Shown: one piece after another, positions 15,797 to 24,403 of the stretch
Position numbering within the stretch: position 1 is the first letter of the stretch
How the letters are laid out: each line of letters opens with the position of its first letter
NCBI GenBank assembly: GCA_023244975.1
Contig: JAHFLG010000012.1
Location: 1-58,015 of the forward strand
Reading direction: 5' to 3'
Source: Candidatus Harrisonbacteria bacterium
GTDB taxonomy: Bacteria; Patescibacteriota; Minisyncoccia; UBA6257; 1-14-0-10-44-23
DNA: 58,015 nt
Made by a program: the position numbers and the translations under genes
Notes under the pieces: generated by a model
Databases searched by the model: none
The model's input: only the letters and a program-made list of their open reading frames with translations
What the model was told of the DNA's origin: nothing

Positions 15797-17539
15797 TTAG
15801 CGTGCCGAGCGCAGCGCATTGAGGGTGACGCCAACATCAATCAATTCTTGGATTGTAGCAGCAAGTACGGGAGTAATAAAGCCTGCCGCGGCAAACCCCA
15901 TGCCGATAAGCGAGAGTCCGATGCCGATACTGATGCTTTGTAGGGCGATAGACGTGGTTCGTTTTGAGAGGGCAAGAGTTTGAGAAACCAGCAGAATATC
16001 GTGGCTCAAGATAGCGACGCTTGCCGCTTCTATAGAGGCGCTGTTCTCGGTGCCCGAGAAGACGATCCCGGCATCCGCCATGGCGAGCGCCGGCGCGTCA
16101 TTGAGCCCGTCGCCGACCATGATGACACATTCTTTGTTGGCTTGTGCTGATTTTACAATATCGAATTTTTTCTCAGGCGTAGCGCGCGCGTAGATTTTTA
16201 CTCCGTAGCCGCCAAATAAACGCTCGGCATTGGCTTCTGAGTCGCCAGTGATGATCGCGACCTTGTACTCTCGCGCCAGATCCGCTAAGAACGCATTGGC
16301 ATTCTCTTTTACTTGATCTGTAAAGGTAAAGCGTGCGACTGGTTCAGTGCCGGCCAAGAGATCAATGTTGATACCTCCTTCTAACGCCGCATTACTTTTA
16401 CTGATTGTATAGCGCTCATTTTGAACTACGCCACTGATGCCAACCCCGATAGTTTCTTGGACCTGTGTCGCCGCGAACTCTGGTGCCTTCCGGCTCGATC
16501 GCGCTGCGACAATCGTGCGGGCGAGGGGATGGAGTGAGTGCATTTCAATAGCCGCAGCAATCGAAAGGGCCTTGGTTTCAGTCATGGTTTTTTGTAGAAC
16601 CGTGATAGAAACAAGGATCGGTTGGCCAAGCGTGAGCGTTCCGGTCTTATCAAGATAAATAGTAGTTGCTCGAGCAAGGGTTTCAAGTACAGCCGGTTTT
16701 TTGATAATAACGGTTTGCTTCGCTGCTTTGCTCATACCTCCGAGAAATGCTATCGGAGCCGAGATCAGAAGAGGGCAGGGAGTTGCAATAGCGAGAACTG
16801 CTAACGTGCGCGAGAGATCACGAGTCAGGCCATAGGTGACTGCCGCGAGTACCAGAGTAATCGCCGTAAACGGCCAATTGAATTTTTGCGCAAGCCGGAC
16901 GGTTCGAGCTGGGTGGCGCTTGCTTTCTTCAACCAAAGCAATGATTTTTTGATAACTGGAGGTTGAAAACGTACCCGTTGTTGTAAGTTCAAATGCCGCG
17001 CCGATGTTAACGCTGCCGCTTTTTATAAATTCACCCCGCGTCAGTTCAACCGGTAGACTCTCGCCGGTAAGGTTGGCGGTATCAATGGTTGCTTGAGCCG
17101 ATCCTAGAAAGCCGTCTAGCGGGATGAGTTCATTGGTTTTTAGAAAAATAATAGATCCTTCGGTAACCTCCCGAATAGGTATGGGCTGATAACCAGAGCC
17201 TTGTTTCACCTGGCAAACTTTTGGCAGTTTTTCAATAAGCGCTTTGAGCGAGGCCTCGGCGCGCTGCGCGCCATATCCTTCAAGAGCTCCGGAAAGTGTG
17301 ATCATCAGAGCCACAATCGCTCCGGCTAAGTAATACTCTGGCGAGACGAGCGAGGTAGTCATGGCGAGGATGGCGATATAGTCGAGTGACCAGCGACCCT
17401 CCCGGATTTTTTCGATTGATTCCCAAACAAGCCGGACGAGGCCAATCGCAATGGCAGTAAGGTAGAGATAGGGCAGACTGCCTACAAAACCAAAGAAGGC
17501 GATGAGCAGAATAATGCAGGGAATCAGGAAGGGTTTCAT
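15797..17539 (-). CDS. P1B-type heavy-metal-transporting ATPase (TPC motif)
   Basis: 580 aa membrane pump. There is no N-terminal metal-binding domain. Motifs are TGES (actuator), TPCPLL in the metal-binding helix, the phosphorylation site DKTGTLT, a nucleotide-domain segment HSLHPLARTIV (HP motif), GDGLNDAPALAMADAG, and the last helix with QELIDVGVTLNALRS. The TPC signature together with QExxD and NALR in the final helix fits the less-studied P1B-5-like subgroup linked to nickel or iron rather than the CPC copper/zinc exporters; the metal is an inference. It is the first gene of a minus-strand run, divergent from glnA with an 81-nt A+T-rich gap. Confidence 0.88.
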   Translation of the reverse strand: MKPFLIPCIILLIAFFGFVGSLPYLYLTAIAIGLVRLVWESIEKIREGRWSLDYIAILAMTTSLVSPEYYLAGAIVALMITLSGALEGYGAQRAEASLKALIEKLPKVCQVKQGSGYQPIPIREVTEGSIIFLKTNELIPLDGFLGSAQATIDTANLTGESLPVELTRGEFIKSGSVNIGAAFELTTTGTFSTSSYQKIIALVEESKRHPARTVRLAQKFNWPFTAITLVLAAVTYGLTRDLSRTLAVLAIATPCPLLISAPIAFLGGMSKAAKQTVIIKKPAVLETLARATTIYLDKTGTLTLGQPILVSITVLQKTMTETKALSIAAAIEMHSLHPLARTIVAARSSRKAPEFAATQVQETIGVGISGVVQNERYTISKSNAALEGGINIDLLAGTEPVARFTFTDQVKENANAFLADLAREYKVAIITGDSEANAERLFGGYGVKIYARATPEKKFDIVKSAQANKECVIMVGDGLNDAPALAMADAGIVFSGTENSASIEAASVAILSHDILLVSQTLALSKRTTSIALQSISIGIGLSLIGMGFAAAGFITPVLAATIQELIDVGVTLNALRSAR

Positions 17540-17620
17540 TAAAATAGGTTATTAACTTCCAAATTATAGTAAAAGGACATAGAATTATTATAAATATAAT
17601 AAAAATTATCCTAAATTTTC
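17540..17620. promoter_or_regulatory. A+T-rich divergent promoter region between the metal ATPase and glnA
   Basis: The gap contains TATAAT at 17595-17600 (plus strand, 20 nt before glnA) and TATAAT on the minus strand at 17568-17563. Clear -35 boxes are not seen. It very likely holds the promoters of both genes, but the exact sites are uncertain. Confidence 0.45.
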
Positions 17621-19009
17621 ATGTTGAAGAACTTTTTGGAGATTCCGTACGATGAGCTCGAGGAGATGAACCTTAAGACTCTCTCTGAGGCTGAGTATAG
17701 AGAGTATTTGAAAAAAGAAAAGAGGATTAAGGCGGTGACCTTGTGCTTCTCGGATCTTGAAGGTCGCTTCCATATGCTTGATTATGATAAGAAGTTTTTG
17801 CTCGGCAGCGCTGACAATTTAACTTTTGACGGTTCGTCTATCCGCGGCTTTTCCCAACAGAGCGAGAGCGACCTGCGCCTCGACATCGATTGGACCAGCT
17901 TCCGGTCGCTACCGTCGGATATTTTTGGCTCGGGCAAGGTGATTATGTTTGCTAATGTGTTAAACCGCGACAAGAGTCCGTACGAGAGTGATTTTCGCGC
18001 ACAATTGCAGATGTATGCGAACAGCCTCAAGAAAAAAGAGGGCTACACCCTCAACGCGGCAACCGAAATCGAAGGATTTTTGGTAGACGGAGTTAATGCT
18101 GAAGCAGAGTATGAAACCAAAGGCTTTAGTTTGATTTCAAGCGGCGGATATTATCATTCGTTACCGATGGACCGGCTGCGTCAGTTTATCGACCGCGCTG
18201 CTGAGGCTCAGCGAGCCATGGGATTTCGAAATGAAAAAGATCACCCGGAAGTCGCGCCATCGCAATTCGAAATGAATTTTTCCTATGCCGATGTGATACG
18301 CGCTGCCGACAACATCCAATTGTATAAATTGGTTGCTCGTCAGGTTGCCAACTCCCTGGGTATGACTGCAACCTTTCTGCCGAAACCGGTCACCGGGATT
18401 AACGGCAGCGGTATGCACACCAATATGTCGATAGCTAAAGCAGGGAAGAACTTATTCCACGATGCCAAGGGCAAAGACGGGCTGAGCAAGATGGGCTGGG
18501 ACTTTACGATGCGCGTGCTCAATCATGCTCCGGAAATTTGTTTGCCGCTTAACTCCAGTGTCAACGCCTATCGTCGCCTCGACCCGCACTTTGAAGCGCC
18601 AAACCAGATAAAAGTCTCGGCTATTGATCGGGGATCAATGATTCGGATTCCGGTTGGCAACGAGCGCAGCGCGCGTATCGAAGTTCGTTCCGTGGCCCCA
18701 GACAGCAACCCGTACTTGGTCCTCTACACCTTGTTCCGTACCGGCCTTGAAGGTAAGCCGCTAAAGAAAGACACCGACAAGCGCGACCGGCTGCGCTTTT
18801 TGCCGGACAACATTAATGACGCGATCAAATTGTTTAAGTCCAGTGATTTTATCACCAAGCTGCTCGGTCAGGTCAATCAAGACAAGGTTGTCAGCTACAA
18901 GCAGGCGGCTGCAGATCGCAGCCCCAAGGCTCTCGGCACTATGGTCAAAGCTTCCGAAGTCATCTACCACCACGAGGTCACCAACCAAGTCCTCTGGAAC
19001 CGGTTTTAG
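17621..19009 (+). CDS. glnA: Glutamine synthetase, type I-like
   Basis: 462 aa. It makes glutamine from glutamate, ammonia and ATP. Visible motifs are SDLEGR and FDGSSIRGF in the N-terminal beta-grasp, metal ligands in ATEIEGFL and KDHPEVAPSQFEMN, the ATP/ammonia segment KPVTGINGSGMHTNMS, and RIEVRSVAPDSNPYLV. The adenylylation region of proteobacterial GS (NLYDLP) is missing: the sequence runs straight from GLEGKPLKKDT to LPDNINDA, so regulation by adenylylation is unlikely. It lies 53 nt upstream of purL, and its product feeds the amidotransferases PurF, PurQ and GuaA encoded in this window. Confidence 0.93.
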   Translation: MLKNFLEIPYDELEEMNLKTLSEAEYREYLKKEKRIKAVTLCFSDLEGRFHMLDYDKKFLLGSADNLTFDGSSIRGFSQQSESDLRLDIDWTSFRSLPSDIFGSGKVIMFANVLNRDKSPYESDFRAQLQMYANSLKKKEGYTLNAATEIEGFLVDGVNAEAEYETKGFSLISSGGYYHSLPMDRLRQFIDRAAEAQRAMGFRNEKDHPEVAPSQFEMNFSYADVIRAADNIQLYKLVARQVANSLGMTATFLPKPVTGINGSGMHTNMSIAKAGKNLFHDAKGKDGLSKMGWDFTMRVLNHAPEICLPLNSSVNAYRRLDPHFEAPNQIKVSAIDRGSMIRIPVGNERSARIEVRSVAPDSNPYLVLYTLFRTGLEGKPLKKDTDKRDRLRFLPDNINDAIKLFKSSDFITKLLGQVNQDKVVSYKQAAADRSPKALGTMVKASEVIYHHEVTNQVLWNRF

Positions 19010-19020
19010 ATTTCAGAGCC

Positions 19021-19049
19021 TTGAAATAGAGCCAGATTTACGCTATACT
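19021..19049 (+). promoter_or_regulatory. Predicted sigma-70 promoter of the purL operon
   Basis: TTGAAA (19021-19026) and TATACT (19044-19049) are separated by exactly 17 nt. Transcription would begin about 19056, only 7 nt before the purL ATG, so the message would be almost leaderless, with no room for a riboswitch or a Shine-Dalgarno sequence. Confidence 0.65.
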
Positions 19050-19062
19050 ACGTTTCTACCAT

Positions 19063-21942
19063 ATGGTACCTCACATTGTTGACGTATATCCTGTGGTTCC
19101 GGATAGCCGCGGAGAGGTTAGAAAGCGGCAATTTGAGCAGGTCTGTCATGGGAGCGTTACCGAGGTGCATGTATTTGAGCGGTATCTGATTGACGCGAAA
19201 CTTACCCCGACTCAGCTTTCAGTCGCAGCTAGCGCACTCGCCAACAGTACGTTTGAGAAGGCGAGCATCAATCCAAAAAAGTCAGCATTCACGTTTCAGT
19301 ACGCAATCGAGATTGGGTTTCTCTCCGGAGTGACCGACAACGTCGGGGCAACCGCCAAGGAGAGCATTGAAGACACCCTGAAGAAGAAGTTTAAAGACCG
19401 CGAGGCAGTATATAGCTCGCAGGTCTTTTTTGTTTCAGGTTCGCTGAGTGAAGCTGATGCTAACGCCATAGCCGACACGATTTATAATCCACTTATTCAG
19501 CGCGCTTCTATATATAGGTATGCTCAGTACGGTAAGGCGCTTAAAGCCGGAGCAGTAGTGCCGCGCGTTTCACTGAGGCCAGTGACAACGAGCGTGGTAA
19601 ATCTTGACCTCAGCGACGCAGAACTTATTGAGATCGGAAAAAGCGGAATCAAAAATATTGATGGTAGCCGTCGTGGCCCCCTAGCGCTTGATTTAGGGTC
19701 CATGAAGGTCATTCGAAATTATTTTAAAGGGCTTGGCCGCAACCCTAACGATATTGAATTAGAAAGTTTGGCGCAGACCTGGAGCGAGCACTGCAAACAC
19801 ACCATTTTTGCCGGGCCACTCGACGAGGTGAGCGAGGGGATCTACAAGCGCTACATCAAAGGCGCGACCAATGATATTAGAAAGGCTAAGGGTAACAACG
19901 ATTTTTGCGTTTCGGTATTTAAAGACAACTCCGGCGCGATTGTATTTGACGATGAGCACGTGGTAACGCACAAGGTAGAGACGCATAACAGCCCGTCGGC
20001 GCTCGACCCATTTGGCGGAGCCATTACTGGTATTTTGGGAGTGAACCGCGACACCCTTGGCTTTGGCCTTGGCGCTAAGCCGGTTATTAATTATTACGGA
20101 TTTTGTTTTGCCGATCCTCGCGACACAACGGTGCTCTATCGCGATCAGGCCAAGACTCAGAAGCTACTCTCAGCGCGGCGCATTATGGACGGCGTGATTG
20201 CCGGAGTTAACGCCGGTGGTAACTGCTCGGGTATTCCAACGCCACAAGGGTTTGTGAATTTTCATCCACGCTTTCGCGGTAAGCCGTTAGTATTTGTCGG
20301 AACGGTCGGCCTGATGCCGCGCAAAAAAGCCGGTCGCGATCTGATTAGTAAGAAAGCCCAACCTGGAGATTACGTCGTCATGGTTGGTGGTCGCGTTGGC
20401 CAAGACGGCATTCATGGCGCTACCTTTTCATCAGTTGTCTTAGACAGCGCCAGTCCGGCAACGGCGGTGCAGATAGGCGACCCCATTACTCAGAAAAAAA
20501 TGTCTGATGCGGTAGTGAAGGAGGCGCGCGATCTGAATTTGTACTCCAGTATTACCGACAACGGCGCCGGCGGCCTGTCATGTTCGGTTGCAGAGATGGC
20601 GCGCGAATCAAATGGTTTTGAAGTTGATCTCGCAACAGTGCCGGTCAAGTATCCGGGACTCGCGCCGTGGCAGATCTGGATCTCGGAAAGTCAGGAGCGG
20701 CTGACGTTGGCGGTGCCGCCGAAAAAATGGAATCAATTTCAGAAGTTGATGGCTTCGCGTGGCGTGGAGGCTACGCGCATCGGTACATTTACTGAAAGCG
20801 GCAAAGCGATTGTGAAACATAAGGGTAAGACCGTGATGAGCATCGAACTCGAGTTTTTGCACGAAGGACTACCGGTGAAATATCAGACGAGCAAGAAACC
20901 GGTTATGAGTGCTCAAGTTTCAAGTGGCAAGTTGCAGGTTTCAAATCAGGTGCTACTTGATTTACTTGCGATGCCTGGTGTTACCAGTACGGCATTTATT
21001 TCTAGCCAGTATGATCAGGAGGTGCAGGGGAGCTCGGTGACCAAGCCGCTCCAGGGTCGTGGCAGAGTGAATGCGGATGCCACTGTCAGCCGGCCACTGC
21101 TTACTTCGAACAAAGGCGTGGTCTTAGGGCAGGGTTTGTATCCGGAGTATTCAGAGGCTGACCCGTATCGGATGGCTGCGGCAGCGATTGATACTGCCAT
21201 TCGTAGTGGAGTAGCAGCCGGCGCCGATCCTGATTATATGGCAATTTTGGACAACTTCTGCTGGTCGAGCTCTGATGAGCCCGAGCGATTGTATCAACTT
21301 AAAGAAGCGGCCAGGGCCTGCTATGACTATGCGACTGCGTTTGGCACTCCGTTTATTTCCGGCAAGGACAGTATGTTTAATGACTTTAAAGGATTCGACG
21401 CGGATGGCAAGCCGGTAAAGATTTCTGCACCACCGACCCTGCTTATCTCTTCTATCAGTGTTATTCCGGATATGACTAAGTCGGTTACCTTAGATTTCAA
21501 AAAACCCGGCGATCTCATATATATAGTAGGCGAGACGCACGACGAGGCAGGCCAGGTGCCGGCAGTGGATGCCGCAACTAATCTCGCGGCCTATCGAGCG
21601 CTGCACCAGGCTATTAAAAAAGATCTGATTGTGTCGGCTGTGAGTTTGTCGCGTTACGGACTAGTTCTAGCTCTTACTCGGTCGGCGATTGCCGGCCAAC
21701 TTGGAGCCGTGATTTCGACCGATGGCGACCTGCTGAGTGAAACTCAGGGCAGGATCTTGGTCAGCGTCGCGCCGCAGCAGCAAAAGGCATTTGAAAAAGC
21801 TATGGCGGGTGTCTTTACTGCCCAGCTTGGGACGGTTACCGAGAATTCAGACATCGCTATCAGCAGCGGTGGTACGACGGTGCTGTCTCTGCCGCTCGAC
21901 AAAGCAACTAAGGCGTATCACTCAACATTTAAAAACTATTAA
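19063..21942 (+). CDS. purL: Phosphoribosylformylglycinamidine synthase with fused PurS-like N-terminus
   Basis: 959 aa. Uses glutamine-derived ammonia and ATP to convert FGAR to FGAM, purine step 4. The first ~170 residues look like the PurS-like domain of large PurL (VYPVVPDSRGEV start). The linker signature TWSEHCKHTIF is near residue 240, followed by two AIRS-type halves: HKVETHNSPSALDPFGGA, GGRVGQDGIHGATF, SITDNGAGGLSCSVAEMA, and in the second half GVAAGADPDYMAILDNF and GTPFISGKDSMFND. The C-terminal glutaminase of proteobacterial PurL is absent; purQ, two bases downstream, supplies it. It is thus a PurS-PurL fusion with separate PurQ. Codons around residue 620 contain a 7-nt periodic repeat. 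Confidence 0.95.
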   Translation: MVPHIVDVYPVVPDSRGEVRKRQFEQVCHGSVTEVHVFERYLIDAKLTPTQLSVAASALANSTFEKASINPKKSAFTFQYAIEIGFLSGVTDNVGATAKESIEDTLKKKFKDREAVYSSQVFFVSGSLSEADANAIADTIYNPLIQRASIYRYAQYGKALKAGAVVPRVSLRPVTTSVVNLDLSDAELIEIGKSGIKNIDGSRRGPLALDLGSMKVIRNYFKGLGRNPNDIELESLAQTWSEHCKHTIFAGPLDEVSEGIYKRYIKGATNDIRKAKGNNDFCVSVFKDNSGAIVFDDEHVVTHKVETHNSPSALDPFGGAITGILGVNRDTLGFGLGAKPVINYYGFCFADPRDTTVLYRDQAKTQKLLSARRIMDGVIAGVNAGGNCSGIPTPQGFVNFHPRFRGKPLVFVGTVGLMPRKKAGRDLISKKAQPGDYVVMVGGRVGQDGIHGATFSSVVLDSASPATAVQIGDPITQKKMSDAVVKEARDLNLYSSITDNGAGGLSCSVAEMARESNGFEVDLATVPVKYPGLAPWQIWISESQERLTLAVPPKKWNQFQKLMASRGVEATRIGTFTESGKAIVKHKGKTVMSIELEFLHEGLPVKYQTSKKPVMSAQVSSGKLQVSNQVLLDLLAMPGVTSTAFISSQYDQEVQGSSVTKPLQGRGRVNADATVSRPLLTSNKGVVLGQGLYPEYSEADPYRMAAAAIDTAIRSGVAAGADPDYMAILDNFCWSSSDEPERLYQLKEAARACYDYATAFGTPFISGKDSMFNDFKGFDADGKPVKISAPPTLLISSISVIPDMTKSVTLDFKKPGDLIYIVGETHDEAGQVPAVDAATNLAAYRALHQAIKKDLIVSAVSLSRYGLVLALTRSAIAGQLGAVISTDGDLLSETQGRILVSVAPQQQKAFEKAMAGVFTAQLGTVTENSDIAISSGGTTVLSLPLDKATKAYHSTFKNY
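20914..20948 (+). repeat. 7-nt periodic repeat inside purL
   Basis: The units are CAAGTTT, CAAGTGG, CAAGTTG, CAGGTTT, CAAATCA. They encode QVSSGKLQVSNQ, in the link between the two AIRS halves of PurL. The tract looks like a degenerate heptameric microsatellite tolerated in a flexible linker. Confidence 0.6.
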
Positions 21943-21943
21943 T

Positions 21944-22711
21944 ATGTCTAAGCCCAAAGTAATTGTATTTTCAGGATACGGCCTCAACTGCGAAGAGGAG
22001 ACACTCTTTGCCTTTACTCAGGCTGGGGCAGTTGGTGAGATTGTTCACATCAACGATATTATTTCCAAAAAGAAAAAACTGGCTGACTATCAGATTGCTG
22101 CTCTTCCTGGTGGCTTCTCGTATGGCGATGACACCGGCAGCGGCAAAGCCTATGCCAACAAACTCAAGAATCATCTCAGCGGCGATCTTAAAACGTTTGC
22201 CGAAAGCGACAAGTTAATCATTGGTATTTGCAATGGCTTCCAGATTTTGACCAACACCGGCCTGCTGCCGGGCGCGCTCCTTGCTAATGACAGCGCCCGC
22301 TACACTGTGCGCTGGGTAGATGTGAAGGTGACCTCGGAAAGTCCGTGGCTGACTGGCATCAAAACTATGATGCTGCCGGTAGCTCATGGCGAAGGAAAAT
22401 ATTATGCCGACAAAAAAACCTTAGCGAGTCTGAAAAGACACGATCAGGTTGCACTCCACTACACAAAAGGGGAAATAAGTAAGCATTTTAATCTGCCGCC
22501 AAATCCAAACGGTGCCTTAGAGGACATCGCGGGCATAACAGGGTATACTGGAAGAGTACTGGGTCTCATGCCGCATCCGGAGCGAGCGATGTTTTTCACT
22601 CAGCTGCCGCACTGGACCTATCTAAAGGCTCATAACGCAAAGGTTCTGCTATCAGGCGAAGGTCCCGGACTTCAGATATTTCGCAACGCGGTTAATTATT
22701 TTTCAAAATAA
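21944..22711 (+). CDS. purQ: Phosphoribosylformylglycinamidine synthase glutaminase subunit
   Basis: 255 aa class I glutamine amidotransferase. The nucleophile Cys is in IIGICNGFQIL, the catalytic His in GLMPHPERAMF, and the oxyanion region is ALPGGFSYGDDTGSGK. It releases ammonia for PurL. A longer reading from 21737 is entirely inside purL and is rejected; the ATG at 21944 follows the purL stop by one base (TAATATG), giving the expected MSKPKVIVFSGYG start. One base separates its stop from purF. Confidence 0.96.
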   Translation: MSKPKVIVFSGYGLNCEEETLFAFTQAGAVGEIVHINDIISKKKKLADYQIAALPGGFSYGDDTGSGKAYANKLKNHLSGDLKTFAESDKLIIGICNGFQILTNTGLLPGALLANDSARYTVRWVDVKVTSESPWLTGIKTMMLPVAHGEGKYYADKKTLASLKRHDQVALHYTKGEISKHFNLPPNPNGALEDIAGITGYTGRVLGLMPHPERAMFFTQLPHWTYLKAHNAKVLLSGEGPGLQIFRNAVNYFSK

Positions 22712-22712
22712 T

Positions 22713-24125
22713 ATGATGGATGAGCTGAATGAAAAATGTGCTATCTTTGGTATTTTCGGTAAAGGCCTGGATGTCAGCCGTTTAAGTTTTTACGGATTGT
22801 TTGCGCTCCAGCACCGCGGTCAGGAAAGTTCGGGTATTTCCGTAAGCGATGGCTGGAAGATTGAGGCGCACAAGCACATGGGACTGGTAACCCAGGCCTA
22901 TGGCGAAGACGATATTAAACGGCTTAAGGGTCATATCGCCATCGGCCACAACCGCTATTCAACCTCGGCTGGTACCGGACTGCTGCACGCTCAGCCGGTA
23001 CTTTCCCGCGACGGCAGTATGGCTCTAGCGCACAACGGCAATTTGCCGTCGGTTGCGGCGCTGGAAGCATTTTTGAATGAAAAAGGTATCCCGACTAAGG
23101 ATCGTACCGACAGCGAAATGATGGCCGACGCGATCGGCTATTACATGGAGAAGGGGAGAAATGTCACTGACGCGATCACCCGAGCCTTTCCGTTATTTAC
23201 GGGGGCTTTTTCAGTTGTCGTGATGACCAAGGATACCCTGGTTGCCTTCCGTGACCACTGCGGCATTCGGCCGCTGGTGATGGGCAAGTTAAATGGTGGG
23301 TATGTATTTGCTTCTGAGACCTGTGCCTTTGCCACTATTGGCGCCGAGTTTATCCGCGAGGTGGCTCCGGGCGAGATGGTGTCGGTCATGGAGCGGGGAG
23401 TGAAGTCATTTAAACTTGCCGAACCAAATCAAAAGTTGGATATCTTTGAGTTTGTCTATTTTGCCCGACCGGACTCGGAGCTACTTGGCCAGTCGGTCTA
23501 TCAAGTCCGCCGACGCTGTGGCGAGATTCTTGCCAAAGAAAATCCCCTTAAGGTTGATATGATCGTGCCCGTGCCGGAAACGGCTATTCCGGTCGCCGTT
23601 GGTTATGCCGCAGCAACCGGAATCCCATTTGAAATGGCGATTGTTAAGAATCGCTACATCCATCGCACCTTTATCGAACCCGATCCACACTCGCGTGACT
23701 TGGGCGTGAAATTAAAACTGATTCCGCTACCGAACGTATTAAAAGGAAAGAAAATCGCTCTTATTGATGACTCAATTGTCCGCGGCACCACTTCCGCTAA
23801 ACTGGTGAAGGCGCTTTTTGAGGCCGGAGCAAAGGAGGTTCATTTTATGGTGAGTTCACCACCGGTGCGCTTCCCGGATTTTTACGGTATTGATACTCCG
23901 CAGCAGGCCAAGCTTATTGCCGCTACAAAAACTATTGGAGAAATAGGGAAGTTCCTAGGCGCGACGAGTTTACACTACCTCAGCCTTGATGGCCTAATTA
24001 AGGCGACCGGTCTGCCGCGCGAACAACTGAGCCTTTCCTGCTTTAACGGGGAGTATCCGGTAGATATTTTGGATCGCAAAGCCGAGATTGAATACAACCA
24101 ACTCACTCGTCCCGCTAATTGTTAG
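22713..24125 (+). CDS. purF: Amidophosphoribosyltransferase
   Basis: 470 aa. First committed purine step, PRPP plus glutamine to phosphoribosylamine. An 8-residue propeptide precedes the nucleophile Cys9 (EKCAIFGIFG), followed by glutaminase motifs (LQHRGQESSGI, GHNRYSTSAG, AHNGNLPS). The PRPP loop is ALIDDSIVRGTTS. Cysteines equivalent to the B. subtilis 4Fe-4S ligands are mostly missing (one Cys in SLSCFNGEYP remains), so an oxygen-labile cluster is unlikely. The gene stops at 24123-24125, immediately followed by structured element D. Confidence 0.96.
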   Translation: MMDELNEKCAIFGIFGKGLDVSRLSFYGLFALQHRGQESSGISVSDGWKIEAHKHMGLVTQAYGEDDIKRLKGHIAIGHNRYSTSAGTGLLHAQPVLSRDGSMALAHNGNLPSVAALEAFLNEKGIPTKDRTDSEMMADAIGYYMEKGRNVTDAITRAFPLFTGAFSVVVMTKDTLVAFRDHCGIRPLVMGKLNGGYVFASETCAFATIGAEFIREVAPGEMVSVMERGVKSFKLAEPNQKLDIFEFVYFARPDSELLGQSVYQVRRRCGEILAKENPLKVDMIVPVPETAIPVAVGYAAATGIPFEMAIVKNRYIHRTFIEPDPHSRDLGVKLKLIPLPNVLKGKKIALIDDSIVRGTTSAKLVKALFEAGAKEVHFMVSSPPVRFPDFYGIDTPQQAKLIAATKTIGEIGKFLGATSLHYLSLDGLIKATGLPREQLSLSCFNGEYPVDILDRKAEIEYNQLTRPANC

Positions 24126-24402
24126 AGACCCCAGGCAAACACTTCTTTTATGCCGCGATATAGACTAATTTCATACAGCGCCAGGAACGATATCGCAAGC
24201 AGTAGCTTTAGACTACTGCGAGAATATCGTGACGTAGCGATGGAGGAAATTCGTCATATCCCTTCGGGTTCGAGCCAGGTTCGTGATCTGCTGCGTTACT
24301 CCTCGGAGCCTATGGTAAACCATATGGTCTCCTCGGAGGTGCCTTGCAGCTCAGCAAACCTGGCGACGAACGCGGTTATAAAGCAGTGTTTGCCTGGGGT
24401 CT
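24126..24402 (+). other. Large structured intergenic element D between purF and purN
   Basis: 277 nt with no convincing ORF. The outermost 18 nt (24126-24143, AGACCCCAGGCAAACACT) are perfectly complementary to the last 18 (24385-24402). Moving inward, CTTTTAT-CCGCG pairs with CGCGG-TTATAAAG, CGCCAGG with CCTGGCG, and there are internal hairpins GATAT...GCAGTAG/CTACTGC...ATATC, GACG/CGTC and ATGGT/ACCAT with CTCCTCGGAG copies. The fold would be a long closing stem with a multibranched head. It starts directly after the purF stop and ends 1 nt before the purN ATG, so its 3' arm covers the purN start region. It could be a structured RNA regulating the operon, an mRNA-processing site, or a mobile palindromic element. 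Confidence 0.75.
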
Positions 24403-24403
24403 T

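Noticed and set aside
19010..19062. Purine riboswitch or PurR box upstream of purL
   Set aside because: The predicted transcript start lies only about 7 nt before the ATG, so there is no leader for a riboswitch, and no inverted PurR-type box was seen.
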